This document shows, piece by piece, positions 54,072 through 64,000 of a stretch of DNA of 64,000 nucleotides; positions within the stretch are counted from its first letter, which is position 1, and each line of letters begins with the position of its first letter. The notes beneath the pieces are model-generated. The model ran no database searches, was not told the DNA's origin, and saw only the letters and a list, made by a program, of their open reading frames with translations. This stretch comes from Chlorops oryzae (lineage: Eukaryota; Arthropoda; Insecta; Diptera; Chloropidae). Location: assembly GCA_020466095.1 (NCBI GenBank), contig CM035808.1, positions 71,789,188-71,853,187 of the forward strand. Direction: 5' to 3'. The position numbers were made by a program, and so were the translations under genes.

Positions 54072-54556
54072 TAAGTAGAAAATTTCTATTTTATTATTTT
54101 TTATGTTGCATTTGCTTAGACGGAACTCTTCAATCGGACAGTCAAACAAATTTAAGGCGACATCATCTCTGCAATGGAAGTTAGTAGCGCAGTGAATATT
54201 TTTATCGAGTCCCTTGAAGAACGAAGAAGAAGTTAATTTTTGTCCGTGGCGGTTCAAAATGAAATAAAAAAGGTTGCTATTGACGACAACACTGTGTCGA
54301 GAGAACGAGTTCTTCTTACTTCAGATTTTTTTTATGGTTTGTTATCCTTTTTTATGGATTTAAATTGGTATACATTTTTTTCCACTTTTTAGGCACTTGC
54401 ATCGATTAAATCAAACATTGGAGTGGCCAATTTGATGATATCATGATTTTTGCATGGACTGCTCTCGATAATATACCAGATTAGGAATTCATTGAATCCA
54501 GCCCAAAATATTTTGCCGAAAAGCAACATTTTGATATTGCATCGTATGATACGGCA
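54072..54556. other. Non-coding stretch, eroded hAT sequence
   Basis: AT-rich; the part after 54420 probably belongs to the hAT transposase relic but has stops. Nothing else is seen. Confidence 0.4.
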
Positions 54557-54856
54557 TTGTTCGATCAGTTAACCTATTTAAAAAGATTCGTTACACTAGA
54601 AAAAATCTATTTGTGGGAAGAAAATAACATTGCAATTGACCAGCGTTGGGTGGAGTGCTTTCAACATTTTGGCAAAAATAATGTTCCGTGCAATCATATG
54701 TTGAGAATCGTCGAATATATTCTCTGTTTAGCTGGCACATCAGCACCCGTCGAGAGAGTGTTCTCGCTAATTAATGAAATATGGTCCGTGGGCAAAACAC
54801 AATTGAAAATCAAAACATTGAACGCTATTCTGTACACTCGATACTACATAAAATGA
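54557..54856 (+). pseudogene. hAT transposase dimerisation-domain fragment
   Basis: ILCLAGTSAPVERVFSLIN and KIKTLNAILYTRYYIK are the C-terminal hAT dimerisation domain. The catalytic core is missing upstream, so it is a relic. Confidence 0.75.
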
Positions 54857-55718
54857 ACTTGCGAAATTTTTCAATTTCCTGAAAACTCAACCGAAATTGG
54901 TAGAAAAATCGCTTCAACGGATAAATATGCATTCAAAAATCCAAATGATTTGAATTGAATGAACAAATATTTGGAAATTTTTTTTTTAAGTGAAGAATGT
55001 GCTTTTGGTTTTGATTTTCACATTGACGGCTTTTTTTTTTTTTTGCTTTTCAGGCAACATTACAAATAAAAATTTTCGTTATTTCATGTGTACCGATTTT
55101 TCACATGCAATTCCGGTACTTGTACCGATTTTTGGTCAAAAAAAGTTGGTCACGTAATTTATACTTGTTTATCTTGTGTACGACAAATTCATTAATTTTA
55201 TCTTCAAGAATATCAAGGGGAAAATTTGAGTACTCCTAAATTCCATAGGCGTTGTCATCAAATGAAGGTGTTATTCGTCGTAATAATAATGGCAGTGTCA
55301 TCGAAAAAAGATGGTAGTCATCGTAATTTCAATGGCATTGTCACCGAATGAAGCTAATATTCGTCGTAATTCTAATGCCAATGTCATCGAAAGAAGATAG
55401 TATTCAACGTAATTTCAATAGCATTGTCAACGATAGAGGATGTTATAACTTTGTCTCTATCCTTGCGTTTGTTGTGTAAATTTAAAGCATTTGCATCATT
55501 GCTTATAAATTCAATGTTTGCTACGGACTAAATGGAGAAATGTGGCAGTTTAAAACAAAAATTTTTGAGATAAAAAAGTGTCAAATATCGATAGTGCTAT
55601 TGATAGTTCGACAACACTAACTCGATACATATTGTGAAACACAAGTGAAGCTTCTTGAAGTGAACGAAATATATTTCAAGTTTTTTGAATCACAAAGGCT
55701 ATTAATTAAAAAGTAATT
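54857..55718. other. Non-coding stretch with 43-bp tandem repeats
   Basis: AT-rich; no gene. It contains the repeat at 55236-55444. Confidence 0.5.
55236..55444 (+). repeat. 43-bp tandem repeat, about 5 units
   Basis: CGTAATTTCAATGGCATTGT-like units with TCGTAAT at 55278, 55321, 55364 and a diverged CGTAAT at 55408. Confidence 0.7.
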
Positions 55719-55943
55719 ATGAATCCAGATTTCAGCACGAGCAGCATAAAAAGATTCGCAGCAAAAGAATGCAGAAAGTTCGCTGACGTGAACAGGAATT
55801 CAAAAGAAAAACCTTGTGGATCTTCAAAATTTTTTTTTTATATAGACGTAAGCAATTTTTTATATAGCACAAGAAAATGCGATATTTTTGATATTATGAA
55901 CCGTAAAGAGTTTTGTTATGGCAAAGCAAATTCTGAATTATAA
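55719..55943 (+). CDS. Unrecognised 74-residue ORF
   Basis: MNPDFSTSSIKRFAAKECRK ... has no recognisable domain and AT-rich codons. It may be chance. No neighbour supports it. Confidence 0.2.
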   Translation: MNPDFSTSSIKRFAAKECRKFADVNRNSKEKPCGSSKFFFYIDVSNFLYSTRKCDIFDIMNRKEFCYGKANSEL

Positions 55944-56299
55944 TTAAGTGCTTTAATACGTGAACAAACGACTGAGCAACAAAAAAATTAAAATAAAAAA
56001 GCGTACACACAAAATAATTTTACCTGTAAAAGATACAGGATCTCTGTATAAATTACAAGCTCATTCTGGCGTTATATGTCCTACGAAAATTCCGGCAAGT
56101 TATCAGTTTAAATATTGATGAAATTACCAGAGCTTGTACTGGTGATTCACAAGAAATGGCTGGATAAATAATACGGCGGGGAACGTGTGTTTTACCAGAA
56201 TTACTGAAATATAGCATAGGTGTATTTTAATGAAAATAAATGGAATGGATATATAGGTTTAAACAAAGCTTAGGAATAATTTGAAGTATTGAGCAATTT
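55944..56299. other. Non-coding stretch
   Basis: AT-rich, nothing recognised. Confidence 0.4.
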
Positions 56300-57308
56300 T
56301 TAATTTTTGTTGGGACTATTTATATCGCTTTTTAATGTTAGAACAATTGGATTTTTAGTTTCGGTAGGAATTTCGTAACAAACGCTTTCATTAAAAACCC
56401 AGACGTTCGAACACTTAGGCGCATAATTAATATTAAAAATAGTCATAAACATAAAACAGAAGTCAACTGCAGACAAATACGTCGTAAATGCGAACGTTTC
56501 TTTGTCGAAAAGCACAACAAATTGGGTGTATTTAAACCCTCTTTCAATTGCGAATATTATTGGCTTGGATGCATCAATACCAAAGACGTCATCGATTTCA
56601 CTTGCTCGCGATACTTCGTCGCAAAAGGCCTTTTGTGAGTCAGGTACTGTGTATTTTACGCGACTTCCGTTCACAGTGGTAGATGACGGTGGAAGAAGAG
56701 CGTGAACCAGTTTCATATTGCAAAAATTTATGTTATTTGAAATCATTAAAGTCTGTAAATCAAATAATTAAAAATTGCATGTGTTGGCATACCAATGTCT
56801 ATGTTTTCACGCGTTGATGAAAGATCATCAAAAAGCACTTTTGACCTAGCATCTTTAATCCTTTCTTTGAACAAACTTGGTAATGTATTCCACAATTTTT
56901 CCCATTTTTCGTACTTTGTTTCTCTGCCAGTTAGAGCTTTGAAATCTATGTCCACCTATAAAATATTTAGAAGATTTTCTAATCTTGTGTACAATAAAAC
57001 AAACGTAATTACCAAAACTGGGGCACGCGTGTACTTATAAAGTGACCACCTCTCGAGCACCTGTTTAATGTCCGTAGCTTTAATTTCTTGTACTCTCAAT
57101 GGTGTTGACACATGCCACTTTTTTAAAACTAGCTCCTATTCCCGAATGTACTTAAGTTCTATCCTTATATTTTGCATAACATGTTCATCGAAGTCATGAG
57201 TATTATCAGATAGGTTTGGAATTTTAATTTTTTCGTGAAACTCCTGCGATTGAAGTGTCTGGAATGCCCGTTTTCGGCTGTAGTACTTATCATAAAGCTT
57301 TCCTTTAG
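56300..57308 (-). CDS. Three-exon gene of unknown function, one stop in exon A
   Basis: Exon A (about 57308 to 57013) reads KPKGKLYDKYYSRKRAFQTL, EHVMQNIRIELKYIRE, then a TAG, then ELVLKKWHVSTPLRVQEIKA and VLERWSLYKYTRAPVL. A 57-bp intron (GTAATT ... TATAG) leads to exon B, 56955-56793 (VDIDFKALTGRETKYEKWEK, DDLSSTRENIDIG), and a second 40-bp intron (GTATGC ... TACAG) to exon C, 56752-56300 (NINFCNMKLVHALLPPSS, EIDDVFGIDASKPIIFAIER, FNINYAPKCSNVWVF). Phases agree. I do not recognise the protein; I have an impression of similar, often multi-copy, insect proteins with a W-x-Y ... IDIDF pattern but cannot name them. The TAG in exon A may be a real nonsense codon, a missed intron or an error. Upstream exons would be above 57308. 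Confidence 0.5.
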
Positions 57309-57543
57309 GCTTTTTGGTTTTTACATCTTGTGTAAAATACGTTTCCTTATAAATATTATATATATATATTATGTTTAAGAAAATTTTTGTGCTATCAAAT
57401 ACTTACTATATTTTCTGTAGGGAAGATTCCTGTAATTTCCTTTGCTATTTCTTTGAACATGTGATGACTCACATATTATTGATAACGCGGGGTTGCAGTT
57501 TTTCGTTTAATTATGTTTTTCCTTGGTTTAATAAATGTTTAAC
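57309..57543. other. Non-coding stretch
   Basis: AT-rich between the unknown gene and the tandem repeats; nothing is recognised. Confidence 0.4.
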
Positions 57544-57693
57544 CTCTAAAATGTGAAATCGTGTGGACGACGACAATGCACCGTGTGACACATCTCTAAA
57601 ATGTGCCATCGTGGGGACGACGACAATGCACCGTGTGACGCACCTCTAAAATGTGCCATCGTGTGGACGTCGACAATGCACCGTGTGACGCAC
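57544..57693 (+). repeat. 50-bp tandem repeat, 3 units
   Basis: CTCTAAAATGTGCCATCGTG begins at 57544, 57594, 57644 and, diverged, 57694. Units contain GACGACGACAATGCACCGTG. Confidence 0.85.
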
Positions 57694-58060
57694 CTCTAAA
57701 ATACGCCAGGCAAAGTGATCGATATCAGCTGAAGGAATTATCGGACAATACATCGAACTAAGGAACTCATCGCTAGCTCGAAAAAGAGGATAAAAGCGCG
57801 AGCCGCACAGAAATCGCTCTCTTTTTCCAGTGATCTCCACGAAGTGAACAACGCCCGAAGGAAGACGCAACATTCGCATCTAACGAGAAGTTTTAGTCCA
57901 CGTGTTGAAGATAGCAGCGCCAACCGATAAGACATTTCGGAACGTTTTGAAACGTATGTAAGTATACTTGGTACACAGTATACGTGGCTAAGCGTTTCGC
58001 CGAAACGTAAATAGTGACGATCGTTGATAGTGATTGTGTCTGAAGGGGAATAGTGTTGAA
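57694..58060 (+). other. Non-coding stretch with a TATA-like element
   Basis: A GGATAAAAGCGCG motif near 57788 could start a transcript that runs through the 239-bp repeats to an AATAAA near 58899; that would suit an LTR or a non-coding transcript. No ORF is recognised. Confidence 0.35.
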
Positions 58061-58640
58061 ATTGTCGTGCGTAACTCAGAGAGCGTGTCCGTGTGGATTA
58101 AGCGTTTGTATCTGTTCCACACATCCACGTTTCCCTGTCGTTGCCGTGACCCATTGCTAACGCACGTGTGGATTAAGCGTTTGTACCTGTTCCACTCGTG
58201 CATGCGTCAACTTTCTCGACGGACATTTCACGGACATTTATTCTTCATACGAGTGCATTCTAGGTCGGACGAACGTACGGCGGTTCGAGTACGGTTGGAA
58301 TTGTCGTGCGTAACTCAGTGAGCGTGTCCGTGTGGATTAAGCGTTTGTACCTGTTCCACACATCCACGTTTCCCTGTCGTTGCCGTGACCCATTGCTCAC
58401 GCACGTGTGGATTAAGCGTTTGTACCTGTTCCACTCGTGCATGCGTCAACTTTCTCGACGGACATTTCACGGACATTTATTCTTCATACGAGTGCATTCT
58501 AGGTCGGACGAACGTACGGCGGTTCGAGTACGGTTGGAATTGTCGTGCGTAACTCAGTGAGCGTGTCCGTGTGGATTAAGCGTTTGTACCTGTTCCACTC
58601 ACGCACGTGTGGATTAAGCGTTTGTACCTGTTCTACGCGT
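58061..58640 (+). repeat. 239-bp tandem repeat, 2.4 units, with 30-bp sub-repeats
   Basis: ATTGTCGTGCGTAACTCAG recurs at 58061, 58300 and 58539, 239 bp apart with very few differences. Each unit holds two copies of GTGTGGATTAAGCGTTTGTA(C/T)CTGTTCCAC about 75 bp apart (six in all). The frames in it are repeat artefacts. High similarity implies recent duplication or conversion. Confidence 0.9.
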
Positions 58641-58929
58641 GCGTGCGTCAAATTCTGGGCAGACATTCGGCCGAGGTTTAACTCTAATAATACGGTAGAG
58701 TTCTGGAGGGACGTTAGGCGGTAGTTTATACCGACATATCGCTACATACTGAGACGACGTCGTTGCGCCGTACACCTACGCTTAGAGAACATCATCATCG
58801 CTGGAGCCCAACACCTGCACTCAGCGACGGGCAGTTATACACCTATTTGATTGTATTTTATTTTGGGACGGCCTTAAAGAAGCAGGTCCCTCTCTTTTAA
58901 TAAACATCTTTTCTTACAGTATGTATACA
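58641..58929 (+). other. Non-coding stretch ending at a polyadenylation-like signal
   Basis: Ends with CTCTTTTAATAAACATCTTTTCTTACAG. No gene is seen. Confidence 0.35.
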
Positions 58930-59228
58930 CACGAACGCACAAACTCATTTTTCCACTTCATTCACGACATAAATGGTTTCATATGACCAAATTCTTTGCA
59001 AGCTGCACTCATTGCATGAGCAACATATTTTGCAGGCAGCGTCGTCGAATCGTGGGAAAGTGTTTTGTCAGCATACCTCACAAGCTAATTCATAAGATTC
59101 TATATTTTTCAATTGTAATTCATTTATGCTTACTTAACATATTTTTGATATAAATAAAGCTTGAAGTTCAGTTGGAACTTCAGATTGGATTTACATTCGA
59201 AACCCTTTTGCTTATCCATTCTCGATTT

Positions 59229-59335
59229 GGCGCACCTTTCGCCGGATAAATATAAAAAGGTGAATTAAGCGCTAGTCGCTGACTCCTTTGGCGTATCTCC
59301 GCCGTATAAATATAGAGATATTGGGCGCTAGCCGC
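59229..59335 (+). promoter_or_regulatory. Duplicated TATA module in the LTR
   Basis: Two imperfect copies of TTTGGCG(C/T)A(C/T)CT(T/C)(T/C)... followed by GGATAAATATAAAAAGG and GTATAAATATAGAGAT and by GCGCTAG(T/C)CGC lie about 55 bp apart. Either could serve as the TATA box of the 5' LTR. Confidence 0.5.
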
Positions 59336-59462
59336 CAAATAGATTTGCGAGTCCTGCCGCTCAGCAATAGCGGGACATAACAAAATAAAAACCTTTAGGA
59401 TATAAAGAAATAAAAACTATAAAATAAAAATATTAATTCTTCTACGCGAAGGATACACTACA

Positions 59463-59480
59463 TGGCGATCCTGCCGACCA
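59463..59480 (+). other. Primer-binding site of the 412-like element
   Basis: TGGCGATCCTGCCGACCA starts with TGG directly after the LTR end CTACA. It should pair with the 3' end of an arginine tRNA, as in 412 and mdg1. Confidence 0.7.
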
Positions 59481-59909
59481 AATTTGGATCCTTCTGATCC
59501 TTTCCTTTGAAAAAAAAAAAAAAAAAAATTGACAATTCCTTTGCCTAAGCAGAAATTTCCAAAAAAAAAAAAATTTTTTTTTTATTTTAACCATAGCAGC
59601 CTTGCCATAAATTAATGTTGTTTATCTCCACTCAATTTTAAAGCTTTGAACAAATCCATGGAATTTTTTTTATACGCTCAGACAAATTGAGATGAGAATC
59701 ACATACACAAATTTTCATTAAAGTTTAAAAAAAAAGACTATATTTAAAACCCCAAAAAAAAAAAGTATATATATGTTTCCCAATATATTGTAATTGCTCT
59801 GTGTCATAGACGACTGAAGACGCTCACCGAAATATATGCTTCATGGAAAATACTTAGAAGACAAAAATCCACATTTGAGAAATACAAATACATTTCATTT
59901 CCAAAAACC

Positions 59910-60152
59910 ATGGGAACCACAAACTCTAAGCCAACAACACAATCGGGAGACCCGCAGGTTCAGATAATCAACAATCAAAATTATCATTCAGAAGTCCTGG
60001 ATCAACACGAAGTCATTTTATGGGCAATTCTAATCATTTGCATATTGAATTTAACCCTTAAAATTTATAGAATAAACAAAAAGAATAAAAGGCAAGAAGC
60101 TCTTAAAGCAGCTAGATCTGTAGCATGCCTTACTGACGTCAGATCCAACTAA
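59910..60152 (+). CDS. Small ORF 1: myristoylation motif plus membrane segment
   Basis: 80 residues starting MGTTNSK, an N-myristoylation consensus (Gly2, Ser6). After a polar stretch comes a single hydrophobic segment (VILWAILIICILNLTLKIY) and a basic tail (RINKKNKRQEALKAARS). So it could be a lipid-anchored, single-pass membrane protein. It lies 430 bp after the primer site and 6 bp before small ORF 2. Small ORFs in this position are known for 412-type elements; their function is not known to me. It is intact. Confidence 0.6.
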   Translation: MGTTNSKPTTQSGDPQVQIINNQNYHSEVLDQHEVILWAILIICILNLTLKIYRINKKNKRQEALKAARSVACLTDVRSN

Positions 60153-60158
60153 TCATAT

Positions 60159-60383
60159 ATGGAAGCATTGACGCAAGAAATACTTGCGCGTCTAAAACAT
60201 AACTTGTCCAATCTCAAAAAGACCCCGACGAGAAAATACACAAAGAAAACTCTCATAAGTAAAAAGGAAGAAAATGAAAAATTGTACAACGGGCTGATCG
60301 ACGCTATTAAAGACGCGGAGGAAAATTTTGCGTTTCGTCCTTTTTATCATTATACCAGAAAAATAAAAAAGAAACAAGAATGA
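60159..60383 (+). CDS. Small ORF 2, basic
   Basis: 74 residues, Lys-rich (LKKTPTRKYTKKTLISKKEE), predicted helical, ending KKKQE. Its stop overlaps the gag start in an ATGA (60380-60383), which suggests stop-restart translation or a ribosome shunt. No domain is recognised. It is intact. Confidence 0.55.
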   Translation: MEALTQEILARLKHNLSNLKKTPTRKYTKKTLISKKEENEKLYNGLIDAIKDAEENFAFRPFYHYTRKIKKKQE

Positions 60384-61402
60384 CAGAATCAAACTTCAAC
60401 GTGATACAGTACACTAAGGCCATACCAGAATTTTCAGGCAGATTAGAAGATGCTCAAAAATTTATCAACTTAATCAAATTATTTAACGCAGAAATTCCAG
60501 ATAGTAAAAAACCCACTTATTTTGCATTAGTCTTCAACACCAAAATACCAGATAAAGTAAAAACAAAACTCGAATTACTTGGCACAACTGGCATAGAAAA
60601 TCTAATACAAAATTTAAAGGCAATATTCAAGCCCAGAAAAACTGCAAACACTGTATTAGATGAATTATCCAGAGCAACACAAGGCCGAAAACCAATATCT
60701 AAATTCGCTGAAACCATCGAAAGTTTAATTTCGGAATTAAATTCAATACAAATTTCAACGCTGCAAACACCAGCAGAAAAGGCAGCTATAATCAAATCAA
60801 ATGATGTGATAGCCCTTAATGTGCTAAAACGAGGCATAACAAATGCTAACATATCACAAACAATTGCAGCAAGTAGAGTCACCACTTTTAATGAGGCTCT
60901 TCAAATAGCGCAAGAATCAGATCATACGGAAGAAGCTCGTATCATGATGTATAGACAGCGCAACGGAAAAAACCAGCATAAAGGTAATCAGCAGAGGCAA
61001 AATTGTAATAGGAGACATGATAACAACAGACAGACACAACAAAATCATTCGACAAACTCAAGTCATCAAAACAACCAAACATACAACAGACAGCAACAAT
61101 ACGATCGCAGAGGAAACAACAACAACAATTACAACAACCGCTTCAACAATCGCTACAACAACAACAACAACAACGGTAACCGACAAGGCACCCGCGATCG
61201 TCTCGCATATCAGCAAAGTGCACAATACAACAACAACAACAATTTCCAAAATCAAAGGCACAACAACAACAATGCTCGTGCGAATTCAAATTCGAATAAC
61301 TCTCAAAGCCAAAATAATGTAAGGCATAATGCATTTTTTGTAAATGGCACAGAGCAACAGGGAAACTTGAGTACCCCCGATACCGAACAGGTAGCAGATT
61401 AG
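60380..61402 (+). CDS. Gag of the 412-like element
   Basis: 340 residues, intact. Capsid-type N-terminal 190 residues (AIPEFSGRLEDAQKFINLIK, FNTKIPDKVKTKLELLGTTG, LDELSRATQGRKPISKFAET) followed by a very Asn/Gln-rich basic tail encoded by AAC/CAA runs (61010-61290). No zinc knuckle is present, which agrees with the 412/mdg1 group, where a basic tail binds RNA. The long antisense frames here are mirror images of the AAC runs. Confidence 0.8.
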   Translation: MTESNFNVIQYTKAIPEFSGRLEDAQKFINLIKLFNAEIPDSKKPTYFALVFNTKIPDKVKTKLELLGTTGIENLIQNLKAIFKPRKTANTVLDELSRATQGRKPISKFAETIESLISELNSIQISTLQTPAEKAAIIKSNDVIALNVLKRGITNANISQTIAASRVTTFNEALQIAQESDHTEEARIMMYRQRNGKNQHKGNQQRQNCNRRHDNNRQTQQNHSTNSSHQNNQTYNRQQQYDRRGNNNNNYNNRFNNRYNNNNNNGNRQGTRDRLAYQQSAQYNNNNNFQNQRHNNNNARANSNSNNSQSQNNVRHNAFFVNGTEQQGNLSTPDTEQVAD

Positions 61403-61419
61403 GTCACTCGGGGAATTAT

Positions 61420-64000
61420 ATGAAAATTTTTCATTTCACTGTAAATTTTGATCACAGTAATTATGCTTATATTAAATGTAATAATAACATTCTTTCATTT
61501 TTAATAGATACAGGGGCAGATATATCATTAATTAAATATGAACATTTGTGTAATATATGCATTGACAGTAGCGACTCATGTGCAATTTCAGGAATCTCAA
61601 AGAAAGACATTGTGACTTTAGGGACATGTATTTTGCCTATAAATATAGAGGATAGTGTTTTAAGACACAAATTCAGTGTTGTAGATGATTCATTTCCTAT
61701 AAGGTCAAGTGGAATTTTAGGAAGAGATTTTTTTGCAAAGTTCAGAGCAAAGATTAACTATGAAAATTTTACCTTTTCTTTTACACATAGAGGCATCGAC
61801 CACATTTTTGATTTAATTCCCAAAGAAGTTCTTCTCACTAATATAAGGAAACAAAGATATTTGTCCACCAACGATTTAAACTTGCGATGGTTAAAGTTGA
61901 AAACGCTTTTGAATTTACAAAATTTAGACTATTCCACTAGCAAATCAATAACGGCTCTTTGCAATAAATTTCAAAATCTATTTTATTTAAACAATGAAGA
62001 ATTATCAGTTAATAACTTTTATGAACAAAAGCTAGTACTAACAGACTACAGTCCTATTTATATTAAAAATTATCGCCTTCCCCATAGCCAACTAAATGAA
62101 ATCAATAAACAGGTTCAAGAACTGCTAAACAAAGGCATTATTGAACATTCTACTAGCCCCTACAATTCACCTTTACTAATAGTACCAAAAAAAAGACTCA
62201 GGACAAGAAAACAAAATGGCGATTAGTAGTTGATTTTCTCCAGCTAAATAAAAAACTAGTCGATGACAAATTTCCCATTTCAAGATTGGAGGATGTACTC
62301 GATAAATTAGAAGGTGCTAAATATTTCTCCACATTAGACATGACAAATTCATTCCATCAAATTCCGCTCAGTAAACAATCAAGACCTTTAACAGCTTTTT
62401 CAACAAACAACGGACATTATCATTTTAAAACCGTTCCATTTGGATTAAAATTAGCTTCAAACAGTTTTCAAAGAATGTTGACAATAGCACTCTCAGGCTT
62501 AGACAATATATGCTTTATATATATAGACGACATTATAGTTTTTGGCAAAACAATATCAGAGCATAATTCAAATCTTCAACAAGTATTCCAAAGATTACAA
62601 AAATACAATTTACAGTTAAATGCATCAAAATGTAACTTTTTTAAAAACGAAGTAATATTTTTAGGTCATAAAATAACAGACCTTGGCGTAACAACTGACC
62701 CAGAAAAATGCAAGGTAGTGAAAGACTTTCCAAGACCTACAAATTCAAATTAAGTAAGAAGATTCGTTGCATTTTGCAATTATTATAGAAAATTCGTAAA
62801 AAACTTTGCAGAAATGGCAAACCCCCTGAATAATTTACTCAAAAAGAACGTAGTTTTTAATTGGAGCCCTGAATGTGAAAAATCATTTCAAATACTTAAA
62901 AACTCACTCATTAACCCACCAATCTTACAATATCCAAATCTTCAAAAAGAATTCATTCTAACCACAGACGCCTCAAACTACGCCCTTGGTTCAGAACTTT
63001 CTCAAGGTACCATAGGATCCGATCTTCCTATTGCATATGCCAGTAGATCTTTAAACAAACATGAACTGAATAAACCGATAATAGAAAAAGAACTTTTAGC
63101 CATTCATTGGGCAATAAATCATTTTAGACCCTACCTATATGGTAAATTTTTCAAAATAGTAACAGATCATAGACCATTAGTTTCATTGTTTAAACACAAA
63201 AACCCCTCTTCAAAACTCACCAGAATTCGAATGGATCTCATGGAATATGATTTTGAAATTATTTATAAACAAGGAAAATTAAACACTAATGCTGATGCAC
63301 TTTCTAGAATTCCAGTAAATTCTAATGAATTAAAAACTTTGATACCATGCATTGCAGCAATAACTAGAAGTACAAATAAAAATGTGACCCGTCCAAATAG
63401 AACACCTACCCCCACAAAGAGGATTAGCTATCCGCACATGTGGGAATGCATATCTATTTCGGATGTACGAAATTTGCCAATTCTTAAATTTGTGCAAACA
63501 CAAGGGGAGAATAAATGTACAAAGCGTAAAAATCTACAGACTTTTGCCATAATTAAAAACAATGTTTTGATTGAATCAAGCGATAAACCATACTGCACAA
63601 GCCAGGTCTTGGAGAAGCTGATTCCAGTACTACAAAGCAATGGCATAAGTAAGCTAGCTCTTTCCAAGAAGGACCTAGTATTTGAATCTATGAGTCAACA
63701 AGAATTAAAAATTTTATATGAAGAGACACTGCAGAAACACATGAATAAGGGATTGTGCACTCCCATAACAATTATTTTATTCAAACCCCCCGAATCAATT
63801 AATAACGAACCTGATCAGTTACGTTTCATTAAAGAAAATCATTTATCTTTACTCGGAGGTCACACCGGTGTAAACAGGACAATAGCTAAGTTGAAACAAC
63901 GCTATGTCTGGAAAGGTATGAATAAAATGGTAAAGAAATTCATACAAAATTGCGAAATTTGCAAGAAAAATAAAATTACCGTACATACTAAAGAGAAGAT
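61420..64000 (+). pseudogene. Pol of the 412-like element: protease, RT, RNase H, integrase start
   Basis: Protease FLIDTGADISLIKYEHL; RT entry LLNKGIIEHSTSPYNSPLLI; a lost A in the run at 62187-62194 shifts the frame before WRLVVDF; then KYFSTLDMTNSFHQIPLSK, FIYIDDIIVFG (YIDD intact), FLGHKITDLGV; a TAA at 62751-62753 within TNSN*VRRFVAFCNYYRKF; RNase H TTDASNYALGSELS, DHRPLVSLFKH; integrase HLSLLGGHTGVN ... CEICKKNK. The frame is otherwise open to the edge. With just two small lesions this copy is young. Confidence 0.85.

Larger units (their letters stand above)
58930..64000 (+). mobile_element. 412/mdg1-like Ty3/gypsy element, right end outside window
   Basis: A 5' LTR ends at 59462 and is followed at once by a primer-binding site, then two small ORFs, gag, and pol (protease, RT, RNase H, integrase HHCC), which runs off the right edge. 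The LTR start could not be fixed; 58930 is approximate. The layout and tRNA-Arg-like primer site fit the 412/mdg1 group. Confidence 0.8.

Noticed and set aside
58034..58560. ORFs on both strands with VWIKRLYLFHTSTFPCRCRD repeats
   Set aside because: Products of the 239-bp satellite; open on both strands only because the unit lacks stops.
57544..58640. CRISPR-like array
   Set aside because: Units are contiguous tandem repeats without unique spacers, and the DNA is an insect genome.
61017..61334. Thr-rich plus ORF and Val/Cys-rich minus ORFs
   Set aside because: Other frames of the AAC/CAA runs that encode the gag Asn/Gln tail.

Overview
This window is eukaryotic DNA from a fly (Diptera), probably a tephritid-like fruit fly. 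The evidence is the transposon fauna: a Himar1-type irritans mariner, a rosa-like DD41D mariner relative, mini-me/DINE-like elements with (GTCY)n microsatellites, BEL/Pao, Ty3/gypsy and errantivirus-like elements, jockey- and CR1-like LINEs, hAT and PIF/Harbinger elements. Introns are GT-AG and there is no bacterial-style gene organisation. The species is an inference and cannot be proved from the sequence alone.

Almost all of the 64 kb is nested mobile DNA. Positions 1-2447 hold the 3' part of a jockey-type LINE. Positions 2831-15947 are one minus-strand Ty3/gypsy element opened by three large insertions: a DINE/mini-me element in pol (4195-5079), a GGGCCC-ended DNA element in gag (6083-8579) that itself carries a MITE and a hammerhead-ribozyme repeat array, and a complete-length BEL/Pao element (9267-15313) in its 5' leader. 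Positions 17338-20634 are a rosa-like element interrupted by a second DINE and by a MITE; 21444-22737 is a Himar1-like mariner. Positions 23852-24998 are a hAT relic with a solo LTR inside. A probable host exon of a twisted-gastrulation-like gene lies at 25816-26025 (minus).

Positions 26757-32700 are a minus-strand CR1-type LINE split by two DNA elements. Positions 33.6-41.7 kb are a Harbinger element (A) split by a second BEL copy with a perfect GCACG target duplication. A further Harbinger copy (B) lies at 42.1-43.7 kb. Positions 46.4-52.8 kb are a minus-strand errantivirus-like element whose env relic is split by a nearly intact Harbinger element (C, 46558-49954, TTA duplication), itself hit by a hAT MITE. 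A second Himar1-like mariner lies at 52778-54071. Positions 56.3-57.3 kb hold a three-exon gene of unknown function, 57.5-58.65 kb tandem repeats, and from about 58.9 kb to the right edge a 412/mdg1-like gypsy element with two small ORFs ahead of gag.

The most interesting signals are: (i) about 297-bp repeat units in two places that each carry a hammerhead-ribozyme motif, arranged head-to-tail and head-to-head (retrozyme- or Penelope-like); (ii) a third ORF in the BEL element, downstream of integrase, that duplicates the zinc-knuckle/protease module with an altered protease motif; (iii) Harbinger C, whose spliced transposase and convergent Myb/SANT-like gene are both readable apart from one MITE; (iv) a myristoylation-plus-membrane-segment small ORF ahead of gag in the 412-like element.
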